From Methanobrevibacter_A acididurans (lineage in GTDB: Archaea; Methanobacteriota; Methanobacteria; Methanobacteriales; Methanobacteriaceae), in the NCBI RefSeq assembly GCF_046197875.1, contig NZ_CP166991.1, positions 930,001 through 994,000 of the forward strand: a stretch of 64,000 nt of DNA, given 5' to 3'. Positions 55,889-64,000 of the stretch are shown one piece after another; position 1 is the stretch's first letter; each line of letters begins with the position of its first letter. The notes under the pieces are model-generated. The model saw only the letters and a list, made by a program, of their open reading frames with translations. It did no database searches and was not told the origin of the DNA. Position numbers and translations under genes: made by a program.

Positions 55889-57061
55889 TTAATCCCATAT
55901 TTTTTTAATAATATGACTTATAATTGAAGGAAACATTGTAAATAAATATCCTTTTTTAATAAATTCCTTAACTAAAATAGATTGCTCATCCATATCCCCA
56001 TATGTACTAATAAGTTCTTCTCCACCTTTTAATTTTAATTGTTTAAAGAAATAATCTAAGTTATCATCAGATAATAAGTTTAAAGTTTTTTGTACTTTTA
56101 ATTGATAATTTAATTCCTTATTATAATTTTTTTTAAAGGTTTTCTCATAATCTCTTAAATATTTGATATTATCCTCTTTAATTGCATGATTTATTGCTTT
56201 TTCTGCAATTTCAGTAGATTGAAAACCTAATATTAATCCCCCACCAGAGGTAGGTTTGACCTGTGATGCTGCATCCCCAATTAAGAGTACTCTGTCTTTA
56301 ACTAATACTTTGTTTTTATCATATATTGGTATTTTACCATAATATTTCTCTATAATTTCCATATTTTTATACTTTGGATGGTTTTTAATGAAGTTTTCTA
56401 AGATACCAATTTCTTCTCCACAAGTATGGTTACTGAATAATCCAATACGATAAATATTTTCATATGTTGGAATTGCCCAAATGAATCCTGGAAATATTTG
56501 GTTTTTAACATATAATTCAACAAAATCTTTTTCCGGAATCTTATCTTCAGATTTTAATAAGAACTGTGATCCATTAAAATATTTTTGCTTATTTTTTAAT
56601 TCTTTTGATATTATTGAATTAGAACCATCTGCCCCAATAATAATTTTACTTTTTATTTGACCCTTCTCTGAGGTGATTACTCCATCTTTTGTGTTAACCC
56701 CTATTACTTTAAATGGGTTAATTACTTTTACACCATTTTCTTTAGCCCTATTTAATAAGTATTGATCATAGGCAACTCGATCAATTATATATGCTTCATT
56801 TTCTTTTTTAGAAACTGATAAATCATAATTTGGACTGTGTAAGTGTGCTCCTTTAACTTGATTTAAAATTAATTCTTCAGGCAAATTGTTAAATTTTAAT
56901 ATTTTTTTACTTACAATTCCTGCACATTGTAAAGGTAATCCTATATTTTTCTTTTTATCTACAATAGCTATTTGTAAATCTTTATTTTTAGCTAATTTAT
57001 ATGCTAAAGTAGAACCTATAGGCCCTCCACCTACTATTGTTACATCATAATCAAAGGTCAT
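55889..57061 (-). CDS. Geranylgeranyl reductase family flavoprotein
   Basis: 390 residues. FAD site VGGGPIGSTLAYKLAKN, then NIGLPLQCAGIVSKKIL typical of the GGR family, and GDAASQVKPTSGGGLILGF. Digeranylgeranylglycerophospholipid reductases saturate archaeal lipid chains. A few family members reduce other isoprenoids, so lipid specificity is likely but not proven. Confidence 0.85.
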   Translation of the reverse strand: MTFDYDVTIVGGGPIGSTLAYKLAKNKDLQIAIVDKKKNIGLPLQCAGIVSKKILKFNNLPEELILNQVKGAHLHSPNYDLSVSKKENEAYIIDRVAYDQYLLNRAKENGVKVINPFKVIGVNTKDGVITSEKGQIKSKIIIGADGSNSIISKELKNKQKYFNGSQFLLKSEDKIPEKDFVELYVKNQIFPGFIWAIPTYENIYRIGLFSNHTCGEEIGILENFIKNHPKYKNMEIIEKYYGKIPIYDKNKVLVKDRVLLIGDAASQVKPTSGGGLILGFQSTEIAEKAINHAIKEDNIKYLRDYEKTFKKNYNKELNYQLKVQKTLNLLSDDNLDYFFKQLKLKGGEELISTYGDMDEQSILVKEFIKKGYLFTMFPSIISHIIKKIWD

Positions 57062-57230
57062 AGTTTTTTTAAACTTCCATTTATATTTATTTTTAGAATT
57101 AGTATAGAATTAAAAGAATAAATTATATAATTAATATATTATTTATTATATATTAATTTTTAAGTTTTAAGAAAAAAAGTTAAGTTTCAATGTATCTATT
57201 TAATTTTAATATTCTCTTAAAAGTAAATAT

Positions 57231-57482
57231 TTATTTATTAAATTTATAATTAAAGTATTGAACATTTTGTAATATTACTATTTGCTGGAATTTAGCATCC
57301 AGTATTTTTTCAATGTGTGCTGTAGCTTTATGATGATTTTCAGGTATATTTTCACTAAAAGTTGTTATAATTGATATGTTTTCCCCATCAGGTAATATTT
57401 CATAATCAAATGAAAGGATTTCAGGAAAATTTTTTAAATAATTTATTAATTCATCTTCCTTTTCTTTTGGTAATTTTTTCAT
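57231..57482 (-). CDS. Small protein of unknown function
   Basis: 83 residues, no cysteines, soluble, alpha/beta (PEILSFDYEILPDGENISII). A TTTATA-rich stretch lies upstream. No family recognised. Confidence 0.6.
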   Translation of the reverse strand: MKKLPKEKEDELINYLKNFPEILSFDYEILPDGENISIITTFSENIPENHHKATAHIEKILDAKFQQIVILQNVQYFNYKFNK

Positions 57483-57667
57483 TTAAACCCCTTTTTTAAA
57501 TCCATAAAATAGTTTTTAATAGTATATAGGTTTGTTATAATATAAAAATTTTATGTAAAAAATAGATTAATAAAGCTTTTATGTTAAATTAAAAGATAGT
57601 GTATAAACGAATGATTTTAATAAATTTTAAAAAATTAGATTTTTTAATTTTAAACCATTTAAATAGA

Positions 57668-57715
57668 TTTTTTAGAGGAAAAAATTTGTTTTATTTTTTT
57701 CTATCCTCTAAAAAA
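57668..57715. terminator. Hairpin, 12-bp stem
   Basis: TTTTTTAGAGGA (57668-57679) pairs perfectly with TCCTCTAAAAAA (57704-57715), with a 24-base AT-rich loop. With U runs on either strand it may act as a terminator or a stable RNA end. Confidence 0.5.
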
Positions 57716-57733
57716 ATATTACTTAAATGACTT

Positions 57734-57792
57734 ATTGTTAAATTTTAATAAATAATTTAACAATGAATTTTTTTTTTATATAAAATTCATTG
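57734..57792 (-). terminator. Two overlapping, mutually exclusive hairpins
   Basis: Stem A: ATTGTTAAATT (57734-57744) with AATTTAACAAT (57754-57764), 11 bp. Stem B: CAATGAATTTT (57761-57771) with AAAATTCATTG (57782-57792), 11 bp. They share CAAT at 57761-57764 and so cannot both form fully. They lie directly after the Mop stop codon. Confidence 0.5.
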
Positions 57793-57795
57793 AAC

Positions 57796-58005
57796 TTATT
57801 CTTTTCCTACAATTACTTCTGTAGATTTAATAATTGCAGCTAAGTCATCGCCTTCTTTTATGTTTAATTTTTCTGCAGATTCTTTTGTGATAACTGCAGT
57901 TATTGTTGTAGGGTCTGTAACGTTAATTTTAATACTTGCCATTACTTGACCTTTTTCAACAGATTCGACTTTACCTTTTAAAATATTTCTTGCGCTTATT
58001 TCCAT
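57796..58005 (-). CDS. mop: Molybdate/tungstate-binding Mop protein
   Basis: 69 residues from the ATG at 58005, chosen because GGAG lies nine bases upstream; longer starts exist but lack a site. Sequence ISARNILKGKVESVEKGQVM ... VTKESAEKL is a single Mop (TOBE) domain, like molbindin. Molbindins store or buffer molybdate or tungstate as hexamers. Formylmethanofuran dehydrogenase needs this metal. mobA is nearby at 61981. Confidence 0.9.
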   Translation of the reverse strand: MEISARNILKGKVESVEKGQVMASIKINVTDPTTITAVITKESAEKLNIKEGDDLAAIIKSTEVIVGKE

Positions 58006-58218
58006 TTGATTCATCTCCAAATAACTAGATATAAATTTATGAACTTTAAATGTTCTATAATAACTAATTATAAACAATAGTATTTAAATGTATCCTTTTA
58101 TCAATAATAAAGAGTTTCACAACGATTTAATTTTATACTTCATAACGATTTTTTATTTATAAGCACTTAAAAATTAAAAGCATCAAATATAAGAACAAAT
58201 AAAAACAAAAAAACATTT

Positions 58219-58710
58219 ATGAGTAACATAGAATTTGAAAGCATAGGAGAAATACATACACCCTTTAAAAAACTTGAAGGAATGCCAATCCAACCCATAG
58301 GAGCACAAGGAGTAAAAGGAGAAATACATATAAAACAAAAGTATCTAGATGGCCTAAAAGATATTAAACACTTTTCACACTTAAACTTAATATACCATTT
58401 ACATAAAGTAAAAAACTATGAATTAGAAGTTAAACCATTCCTAGATACTAAAACACATGGAATATTCGCAACAAGATCCCCAAAAAGACCTAATCCTATA
58501 GGATTATCAGTAGTCCAATTAGACAAAGTAAAAAACAACATTTTATATGTATCCAATGTAGACATATTAGACAAAACACCAATAATAGACATAAAACCAT
58601 ATGTTCCACAATTATATCAAGATACAATAGAAAATCTTAAAATTGGTTGGTTTGAAACTAAAAAAGACCAAGCAAAAACAACTAAAGCAGACTCAAGATT
58701 TATAGACTAA
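58219..58710 (+). CDS. trmO: TrmO/TsaA-family tRNA methyltransferase
   Basis: 163 residues. Family blocks: GEIHTPFKKLEGMPIQP, FSHLNLIYHLH, FATRSPKRPNPIGLSVVQL. TrmO (UPF0066) adds a methyl to N6-threonylcarbamoyladenosine in tRNA in bacteria; archaeal members are presumed similar. The KEOPS link (Cgi121 at 51881) makes the substrate plausible. Confidence 0.85.
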   Translation: MSNIEFESIGEIHTPFKKLEGMPIQPIGAQGVKGEIHIKQKYLDGLKDIKHFSHLNLIYHLHKVKNYELEVKPFLDTKTHGIFATRSPKRPNPIGLSVVQLDKVKNNILYVSNVDILDKTPIIDIKPYVPQLYQDTIENLKIGWFETKKDQAKTTKADSRFID

Positions 58711-58739
58711 AAAAAATAATAATAAGGTGTATTGGTAAA

Positions 58740-59957
58740 ATGTCAAATAAAAAATTTATCAGAGACAGCATACACGGAAACTTACCTATCACACAATACG
58801 AAACAGAATTAATAGATTATCCTCAAATACAAAGACTTAGAAGATTAAAACAATTAGGATTCATCTCATTAATTTATCCTGGAGCAAATCATTCCAGATT
58901 TGAACACAGCATAGGAACAATGCATTTAGCATCACAATTAGCAGATCAATTAGAATTAACAAATGAAGATAAAGAATTAGTGAGAGTAGCAGGATTACTC
59001 CACGATACAGGTCACGGACCATTCTCTCATGTATCTGAAACAGTGCTTGAAGCTCCTCATGAAAAAATAACTGAATATGTAATAAAAAATACTGAAATTA
59101 GTGACAAACTAAAAGAAAAATTCAGTTTACAAGATATAACAGACATAATCCATGGAAAAGGAAAATTAGGACCCATAATTAGTGGGGAATTAGATGTTGA
59201 TAGGATGGATTATTTAATGCGAGACTCATATTATGTAGGAGTACAATACGGAGTAATTGACACACAAAGATTAATAAGTAATTTAAAATTAGAAAAATAT
59301 TTATTATTAGATATAAAAGGAATTCAAGCTGCAGAATCACTATTAGTTGCAAGATATTTCATGTATCCCAGTGTATACCAACATCACACAACACGTATAT
59401 TAAATTCTATGTTCAGAAGAGGTATTCAATATTTAATAAAGGATTATGGTTTAAAACCAAAAGAAATGTATAAATACGATGATTCTGACTTAATATGTTT
59501 ATTCAGAAACAGTGACGGGTATGCTAAAGAAACAATAAATAGATTAGACAATAGACAATTATTAAAAACAGCATATAAAATTGATGTTAAAGAATTCACA
59601 CAACCAGAAAAAATATTTAAAATCAAAAAAGATGAAATTAATAAAGCTGAAGAAGAAATAAGTGAAGATTATGGTATAAAACGTGACAATGTAATTATTA
59701 ACATTGCAGATTATCCTCATTTTGATGAAATGAAAACTCAAGTTTCTTTAAACGATAAATTATATCATTTAAATGAAATAAGTAGCATAGTAGGAGCATT
59801 ATCTGATGCCAGATTTAACTTCCCAGATATAAGTATTTATGTTCCTAAAGAAGATCGTGACAAATTAGAAAAATTTAAAATAGAACATTACTTAAATTTA
59901 CCAGAACGGAAAAATAGATTCGAAACAATGACATTCGATCAAACAGTATTTGAATAA
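58740..59957 (+). CDS. HD-domain phosphohydrolase
   Basis: 405 residues. The HD motif is spread over HSRFEHSIGTMHLA and LLHDTGHGPFSH, with Asp of ELDVDRMDYLMRDS downstream. It resembles dNTPase/SAMHD-type archaeal proteins (RDSIHGNLPITQYE start). The substrate is probably a nucleotide. Ribosome site AAGGTG precedes the ATG by ten bases. Confidence 0.88.
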   Translation: MSNKKFIRDSIHGNLPITQYETELIDYPQIQRLRRLKQLGFISLIYPGANHSRFEHSIGTMHLASQLADQLELTNEDKELVRVAGLLHDTGHGPFSHVSETVLEAPHEKITEYVIKNTEISDKLKEKFSLQDITDIIHGKGKLGPIISGELDVDRMDYLMRDSYYVGVQYGVIDTQRLISNLKLEKYLLLDIKGIQAAESLLVARYFMYPSVYQHHTTRILNSMFRRGIQYLIKDYGLKPKEMYKYDDSDLICLFRNSDGYAKETINRLDNRQLLKTAYKIDVKEFTQPEKIFKIKKDEINKAEEEISEDYGIKRDNVIINIADYPHFDEMKTQVSLNDKLYHLNEISSIVGALSDARFNFPDISIYVPKEDRDKLEKFKIEHYLNLPERKNRFETMTFDQTVFE

Positions 59958-59983
59958 AAAAAAATTATAAATTGGTGATCCTT

Positions 59984-60541
59984 TTGATAATAGTAGCATT
60001 AACTGGAGCTAGTGGAACAATTTATGGAATAAAATTATTAAAAGCTTTAAAAGATTTAAACATAAAAACCGGACTTTTAATTAGTGATCCTGCAAAAATT
60101 GTAATCCACCATGAAACAAATTTTAAATTAGAAGATATAAAAAAATTAGCATCAAAATATTATGAAACAAATGATATAAGTTCAGAAATTAATAGTGGAT
60201 CATGCAGATTTGAATCCTTAGTCATAGTGCCTTGTAGTATGAAAACATTATCTAGTATAGCAAATGGTTATGCTGATAATAGTATAAGCCGTGTTGCTGA
60301 TGTTGCTTTAAAAGAACATAGAAAAACTATAATTGTTCCAAGAGAAACACCATTAAGAAGTATTCATTTAGAAAATATGTTAAAAATTTCTAAAGAAGGA
60401 GGAATAATTTTACCTGCAATGCCTGCTTATTATAATAAACCAGAAACATTAAAAGATAATGAAAATTTCATAGTAGGGAAAATTTTAGACTCATTGCAAA
60501 TTGATAATAATTTATATAAACGATGGAATCCAACAAAATAA
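59984..60541 (+). CDS. ubiX: UbiX-like flavin prenyltransferase
   Basis: 185 residues from a TTG preceded by GGTGAT; a start 12 bases earlier is possible. Begins IIVALTGASGTIYGIKLLKAL, the flavin-binding start, and has the block CSMKTLSSIANGYADNSISR and ending PAMPAYYNKPETL. It makes prenylated FMN for UbiD-type decarboxylases. No ubiD in the window. Confidence 0.9.
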   Translation: MIIVALTGASGTIYGIKLLKALKDLNIKTGLLISDPAKIVIHHETNFKLEDIKKLASKYYETNDISSEINSGSCRFESLVIVPCSMKTLSSIANGYADNSISRVADVALKEHRKTIIVPRETPLRSIHLENMLKISKEGGIILPAMPAYYNKPETLKDNENFIVGKILDSLQIDNNLYKRWNPTK

Positions 60542-60565
60542 AAAAAAAAGAGATGATTAGGTTTT

Positions 60566-61129
60566 ATGTTAAATGATGATGAATTTATAAAAACTTGTGA
60601 TGTGCCTGGACCAACTAAAGAGGAGATTAGGGCAATATTATTATATAAATCTAATGTTTGTCATGAAGATATTGTAGTGGATATTGGTTGTGGAACAGGA
60701 GGATTAAGTGTAGAATTTAGTTTAAAAGCAGAAAAAGTTTATTCTATAGATAAAAATCCTGAAGCTATAAATATTTGTAAAAAAAATTTAGAAAAACTTG
60801 GAAATTTAGATAAAGTAAGTTTTATTGAAAATGATGGTGTGAATGCACTTAAAAATATAAATACTTTTGATATTGCATTAATAGGTGGTAGTGGAAGAGA
60901 TTTAGAACCTATTTTAGATTTAGTGGATAGTAAGTTAAACCATGAAGGTAGAATTTTAATTCCATGTATCCTCGTTGATACAAAAGTTGATGCTGTTAAT
61001 AAACTTAAAAGTTTAGGTTATAATCCTAAAATTGTTGAAGTTAATGTAAGTAAAGGTAGAGTTATAGATCGTGGTATAATGATGATTGCACGAAACCCTA
61101 TTGCTATTGTTTATGCAAAAAAAAGATAA
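60566..61129 (+). CDS. cbiT: Cobalt-precorrin-6B C15-methyltransferase (decarboxylating) CbiT
   Basis: 187 residues. VPGPTKEEIRAILL at the N-terminus and the SAM motif VVDIGCGTGGLSVEF, followed by KVYSIDKNPEAI, characteristic of CbiT. It methylates C15 and decarboxylates the acetate side chain in anaerobic cobalamin synthesis. Other cobalamin genes are not nearby. Confidence 0.92.
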   Translation: MLNDDEFIKTCDVPGPTKEEIRAILLYKSNVCHEDIVVDIGCGTGGLSVEFSLKAEKVYSIDKNPEAINICKKNLEKLGNLDKVSFIENDGVNALKNINTFDIALIGGSGRDLEPILDLVDSKLNHEGRILIPCILVDTKVDAVNKLKSLGYNPKIVEVNVSKGRVIDRGIMMIARNPIAIVYAKKR

Positions 61130-61180
61130 ATATTATTTTTTTAATAAATTATTTTAATTTTTATGGAGTTGAGTTTGTTT

Positions 61181-61948
61181 ATGGTTAAGAGGAAAATTAG
61201 TTGGAAATTAAAATTTGCTATTGTGCTGATTATTGCAACTATACTAATATATACTGGTAATTTTTATATTTTCCATGATAGTGAAGAAATTTTTTCATAT
61301 GTTATGATGCATTTAGGATTTATTCCTATAGATATTTTAATTGTTGCTTTAGTAATTGATGATATTTTAGCTCGTAAAGAAAGAGAAGTTATTCTTGAAA
61401 AACTTGATATGTTATTAAGTGTGTTTTTTAGTGAAATTGGGGATAATCTTTTAAGTAATTTTACTAAAATTAATCAAGATAAAAATATTATATATAAATA
61501 TTTAAAGGATATTGAAAATTGGGAAGATTCTGATTTTGAAAGTGCTATGGATGCTATTAAAAGTAAAGGTGTTAAGTTCACACCTGAAATATCAGTTAAA
61601 GATCAAGGTGTATTTTTAAATGAAATTCAAACATTACTTGTTGATAAAAGAAATTTTATTGTTAATTTATTAGAAAATCCAAATTTAATGGAAAAGGATA
61701 ATTTTTCTGAATTGCTTTTAGCTACCTTACATTTAGATGAGGAGTTAAAACATAGAAATGATTTAAATGATTTAACTACTACTGATTTTAATCATTTAAT
61801 TGGTGATATGAATCGGATTTATACTAATTTAATGTATGAATATGTTTATTATATGTTATATTTAAAGCATAATTATCCTTATATAATTAGTATTGCTTTA
61901 CGTACTAATCCTTTTGATATGGATGCAGATATTCATGTTAAAGAATGA
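61181..61948 (+). CDS. Membrane protein of unknown function
   Basis: 255 residues from the ATG at 61181, preferred over 61163 because GGAGTTGAG is seven bases upstream. Two membrane helices (about residues 8-26 and 38-58) then a soluble helical domain of ~195 residues beginning DDILARKEREVILEKLDMLL. No known motif. Same strand as cbiT and mobA. Confidence 0.75.
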   Translation: MVKRKISWKLKFAIVLIIATILIYTGNFYIFHDSEEIFSYVMMHLGFIPIDILIVALVIDDILARKEREVILEKLDMLLSVFFSEIGDNLLSNFTKINQDKNIIYKYLKDIENWEDSDFESAMDAIKSKGVKFTPEISVKDQGVFLNEIQTLLVDKRNFIVNLLENPNLMEKDNFSELLLATLHLDEELKHRNDLNDLTTTDFNHLIGDMNRIYTNLMYEYVYYMLYLKHNYPYIISIALRTNPFDMDADIHVKE

Positions 61949-61980
61949 ATATTTTTTATGATTTTTTTAAGTGATTATAT

Positions 61981-62607
61981 ATGAAATGTTTAAGTTGTGT
62001 AATTCTATGTGGAGGAATGAGTCGTAGAATGGGTCAAGATAAAGGTTCTATGATTATTAACGAGAAACCTATGATAATTCATATACTTGATGTGCTAAAC
62101 TATGAAATTGATGATGTTATTATAGTTTTAAATGATGAAAGTAGAGTTAGAAAATATGAAAAAATTATAACTCACTACCAAAATGAAAACAAAAAATATC
62201 AATTCCATATCACATACCTTACTGATGAAATCAAAAATAAAGGACCATTATCAGGAATCATGACAGGGTTAAAAAAAATAAAAAATTCATACGCATTAAT
62301 ATTACCCTGTGACTCACCATATATTCAAAAAAAATTCATACAAGTAATGAAAGAAAAATTAAACAAAAACCCAAATGTAGATGCAATTATACCTAAACAT
62401 TTAAAAAATGATGTAAAATCAAATATTGAACCGTTACATAGTATTTATAATAAAGGGCAAGAATTTTTGATTAATGAATTAATAGAAAATAATAAATTAA
62501 AAGTTAATGATTTTATAAAACATTTAAAAATAGAATATGTGTTAATTGATAATGAGAATATATGTGAAATTAACTTCAAAAATTTGAATAGTAAAGAAGA
62601 TTTATAA
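61981..62607 (+). CDS. mobA: Molybdenum cofactor guanylyltransferase
   Basis: 208 residues. Nucleotidyltransferase signature VILCGGMSRRMGQDKGSM (residues 7-24), LTDEIKNKGPLSGIMTGL and ALILPCDSPYI. It attaches GMP to molybdopterin to give the guanine dinucleotide cofactor used by formylmethanofuran and formate dehydrogenases. The 3' half is especially A-rich. Confidence 0.9.
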   Translation: MKCLSCVILCGGMSRRMGQDKGSMIINEKPMIIHILDVLNYEIDDVIIVLNDESRVRKYEKIITHYQNENKKYQFHITYLTDEIKNKGPLSGIMTGLKKIKNSYALILPCDSPYIQKKFIQVMKEKLNKNPNVDAIIPKHLKNDVKSNIEPLHSIYNKGQEFLINELIENNKLKVNDFIKHLKIEYVLIDNENICEINFKNLNSKEDL

Positions 62608-62670
62608 AAAAATACAATAGCCTAGCTAAAATATATAATAAATAATAATTAATTATTACTAATTTTATTT

Positions 62671-62874
62671 TTATTTTTCTATTTTAACAGAACGTGGATT
62701 TCTTCCCATTTCTAAAAAAAACTTATTAACTTTCTCAATCATTAAAGAATAACTTTTTTTACTAATAGTAAAATCTTTAATATTAGCATAAGCTGGCATT
62801 TCACCTGTTCGCTTATTGGTTTCCATAATATTATCAACCATTTCTCGGTATTCTTGTAAAGTTAATGAATCCAT
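62671..62874 (-). CDS. Stand-alone pseudomurein-binding-repeat protein
   Basis: 67 residues containing two half repeats: YREMVDNIMETNKRTGEMPAYA and YSLMIEKVNKFFLEMGRNP with RSVKI. This follows the YxxMVxxVxxFxxxxGRxPxxV pattern of pseudomurein-binding repeats. There is no signal peptide, membrane helix or partner domain. Such repeats normally sit in exported wall proteins, so either it acts inside the cell or it is a remnant. The start is supported by TGGTGAT a few bases upstream. Confidence 0.7.
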   Translation of the reverse strand: MDSLTLQEYREMVDNIMETNKRTGEMPAYANIKDFTISKKSYSLMIEKVNKFFLEMGRNPRSVKIEK

Positions 62875-63037
62875 TTAATCACCAAATTTATAAAAGAACT
62901 TAATACATTAATTTTAAGATAATTATAGTAATATTGTTTTTATTATATAAATCATTCTATTTAATCCTAAAATTAAAAAAGAGAGTATAATTTAAATTAA
63001 AAAAATAAGAATATTAAAAAAATAAAATGAAATTTAA

Positions 63038-64000
63038 TTATTCTAATAAAGGATAATTAGGACTTTCATTAGTAATTAAAAGATCATGAGGGTGAGATTC
63101 TTTAAGTCCACCAGCAGTAATTTGAACAAAACGTGCTTTTTCATGCATAGATTTAATATCTTTAGCACCACAATAACCCATACTAGCTTTTAATCCACCT
63201 ATAAGTTGGAACATAACTTCTGAAACTTTACCTTTATAAGGAACTGCTCCTTCTACACCTTCAGGTACAAGTTTTGAATGTTTCATAGGACCTTTAACTT
63301 CTTGGAAATATCTATCAGCTCCACCACCAAATCCTCCAGTCATAGCACCCATAGAACCCATTCCACGATAAGTTTTATATTTTCGTCCATTCATCACTAC
63401 AACATCACCAGGTGATTCATAAGTTCCAGCTAATAAATTACCCAACATTACAGCATCGGCACCAGCACCTATTGCTTTTGCTACATCTCCACTATATCTT
63501 AAACCACCATCACCAATAACTGGTATGCCTGAATCTTTAGCTACATCAGCAACTTGACTAATAGCAGTTATTTGAGGAACACCTACACCAGCAACAATTC
63601 GAGTAGTACACATACTACCTGGACCAATACCAACTTTTAATGCATCCGCACCTTGAGCAATTAAATCTTCTGCAGCTTCGGCAGTTGCAATATTACCTAC
63701 ACATAATTCAGCATCAATATTATCTTTCATTGTTTCAACGAATTTAACAACATTCATATTATGTGCATGAGCACAATCTATACTGATAATATCTGCTCCA
63801 GCTTCATCTAATGCAATAGCCCTATCTAAATCGAATGGACCTGCAGCTGCTGCGACTAATAATTTCCCATGTTTATCTCTTGCAGCATTAGGATGGTTAT
63901 CATGATTTAAAATATCGCGTATTGTGACTATACCAACTAATTTACCTTCACGTACAACAGGTAATCTTTCTACTTTATTTTCATATGCAATATCTAATGC
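63038..64000 (-). CDS. guaB: IMP dehydrogenase (5' end outside window)
   Basis: The frame runs unbroken from the window edge to 63038 (321 codons seen). The first ~30 residues are part of a CBS domain (ENKVERLPVVREGKLVGIVT), then the barrel: GADIISIDCAHAHN, GPGSMCTTRIVAGVGVPQ with the catalytic Cys, GDGGLRYSGDVAKAIGAGAD, and YRGMGSMGAM flap. It converts IMP to XMP, the substrate for GuaAA/GuaAB in this window. An internal ATG at 63757 is not the start. Confidence 0.95.
   Translation of the reverse strand, partial: ALDIAYENKVERLPVVREGKLVGIVTIRDILNHDNHPNAARDKHGKLLVAAAAGPFDLDRAIALDEAGADIISIDCAHAHNMNVVKFVETMKDNIDAELCVGNIATAEAAEDLIAQGADALKVGIGPGSMCTTRIVAGVGVPQITAISQVADVAKDSGIPVIGDGGLRYSGDVAKAIGAGADAVMLGNLLAGTYESPGDVVVMNGRKYKTYRGMGSMGAMTGGFGGGADRYFQEVKGPMKHSKLVPEGVEGAVPYKGKVSEVMFQLIGGLKASMGYCGAKDIKSMHEKARFVQITAGGLKESHPHDLLITNESPNYPLLE

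Larger units (their letters stand above)
57483..57795. other. Intergenic region with three hairpins
   Basis: 313 bases, AT-rich, downstream of the Mop gene and upstream of the small minus-strand gene. Contains the stems listed separately. TATA-like stretches occur near 57515-57530 on the minus strand. No reading frame recognised. Confidence 0.55.

Noticed and set aside
57483..57795. tRNA or known riboswitch
   Set aside because: Stems are simple AT-rich hairpins; no cloverleaf, CCA-type end or conserved aptamer was recognised.

Overview
The window comes from a very AT-rich methanogenic archaeon of the Methanobacteriales, most likely Methanobrevibacter or a close relative. Supporting this are a complete energy-converting hydrogenase A (eha) operon, archaeal GatD/GatE, a split archaeal GMP synthetase (GuaAA/GuaAB), CbiT, a geranylgeranyl reductase, a KEOPS Cgi121 subunit, a pseudomurein-binding-repeat protein, two adhesin-like surface proteins and an insertion sequence resembling ISM1 of Methanobrevibacter. 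Species cannot be named from the sequence alone.

Layout. 1-13403 (minus strand): one long operon-like run, ehaA to ehaR, followed by a formyltransferase (Ftr) paralogue, a PfkB-family sugar kinase and a truncated ferredoxin gene. It encodes a membrane [NiFe] hydrogenase that couples ion flux to ferredoxin reduction. 13404-18900: surface and accessory genes (a large adhesin-like protein, a sugar-nucleotide epimerase, an EF-hand protein, a Ser-rich anchored protein). 19019-27334: a type I restriction-modification locus (hsdR-hsdM-hsdS on minus) facing a second hsdS and a tyrosine recombinase gene on plus. The hsdM-linked hsdS is split by a 79-bp segment lying between 15-bp direct repeats. Removing that segment restores one frame, and related 14-bp motifs sit at the TRD1/TRD2 junction of both hsdS genes and on both sides of the recombinase. 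This looks like a phase-variable or shuffling restriction system and is the most interesting part of the window.

27444-36233: accessory region. It holds two HNH-nuclease genes built on a shared helical repeat (one interrupted by an in-frame TAG, one by a 1-nt frameshift), small zinc-ribbon, SHOCT and membrane proteins, an ISM1-like element with an 8-bp target duplication and a decayed transposase, a second adhesin-like protein, and three tandem paralogues of unknown function.

36702-64000: mostly core metabolism. An XRE-cupin regulator is followed by an acyl-CoA synthetase and a three-gene 2-oxoacid:ferredoxin oxidoreductase (VOR type), which together could turn branched short-chain fatty acids into amino-acid precursors. 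After these come gatD-gatE, thioredoxin reductase, guaAA/guaAB, the DNA-repair protein NreA with a PCNA-binding tail, a PLP enzyme, Cgi121, citramalate synthase, the tRNA-G10 methyltransferase, a NudC-like hydrolase, the geranylgeranyl reductase, a Mop protein, TrmO, an HD hydrolase, a UbiX-like protein, CbiT, MobA, a stand-alone pseudomurein-binding-repeat protein, and the start-truncated guaB. No rRNA, tRNA or CRISPR array was recognised.
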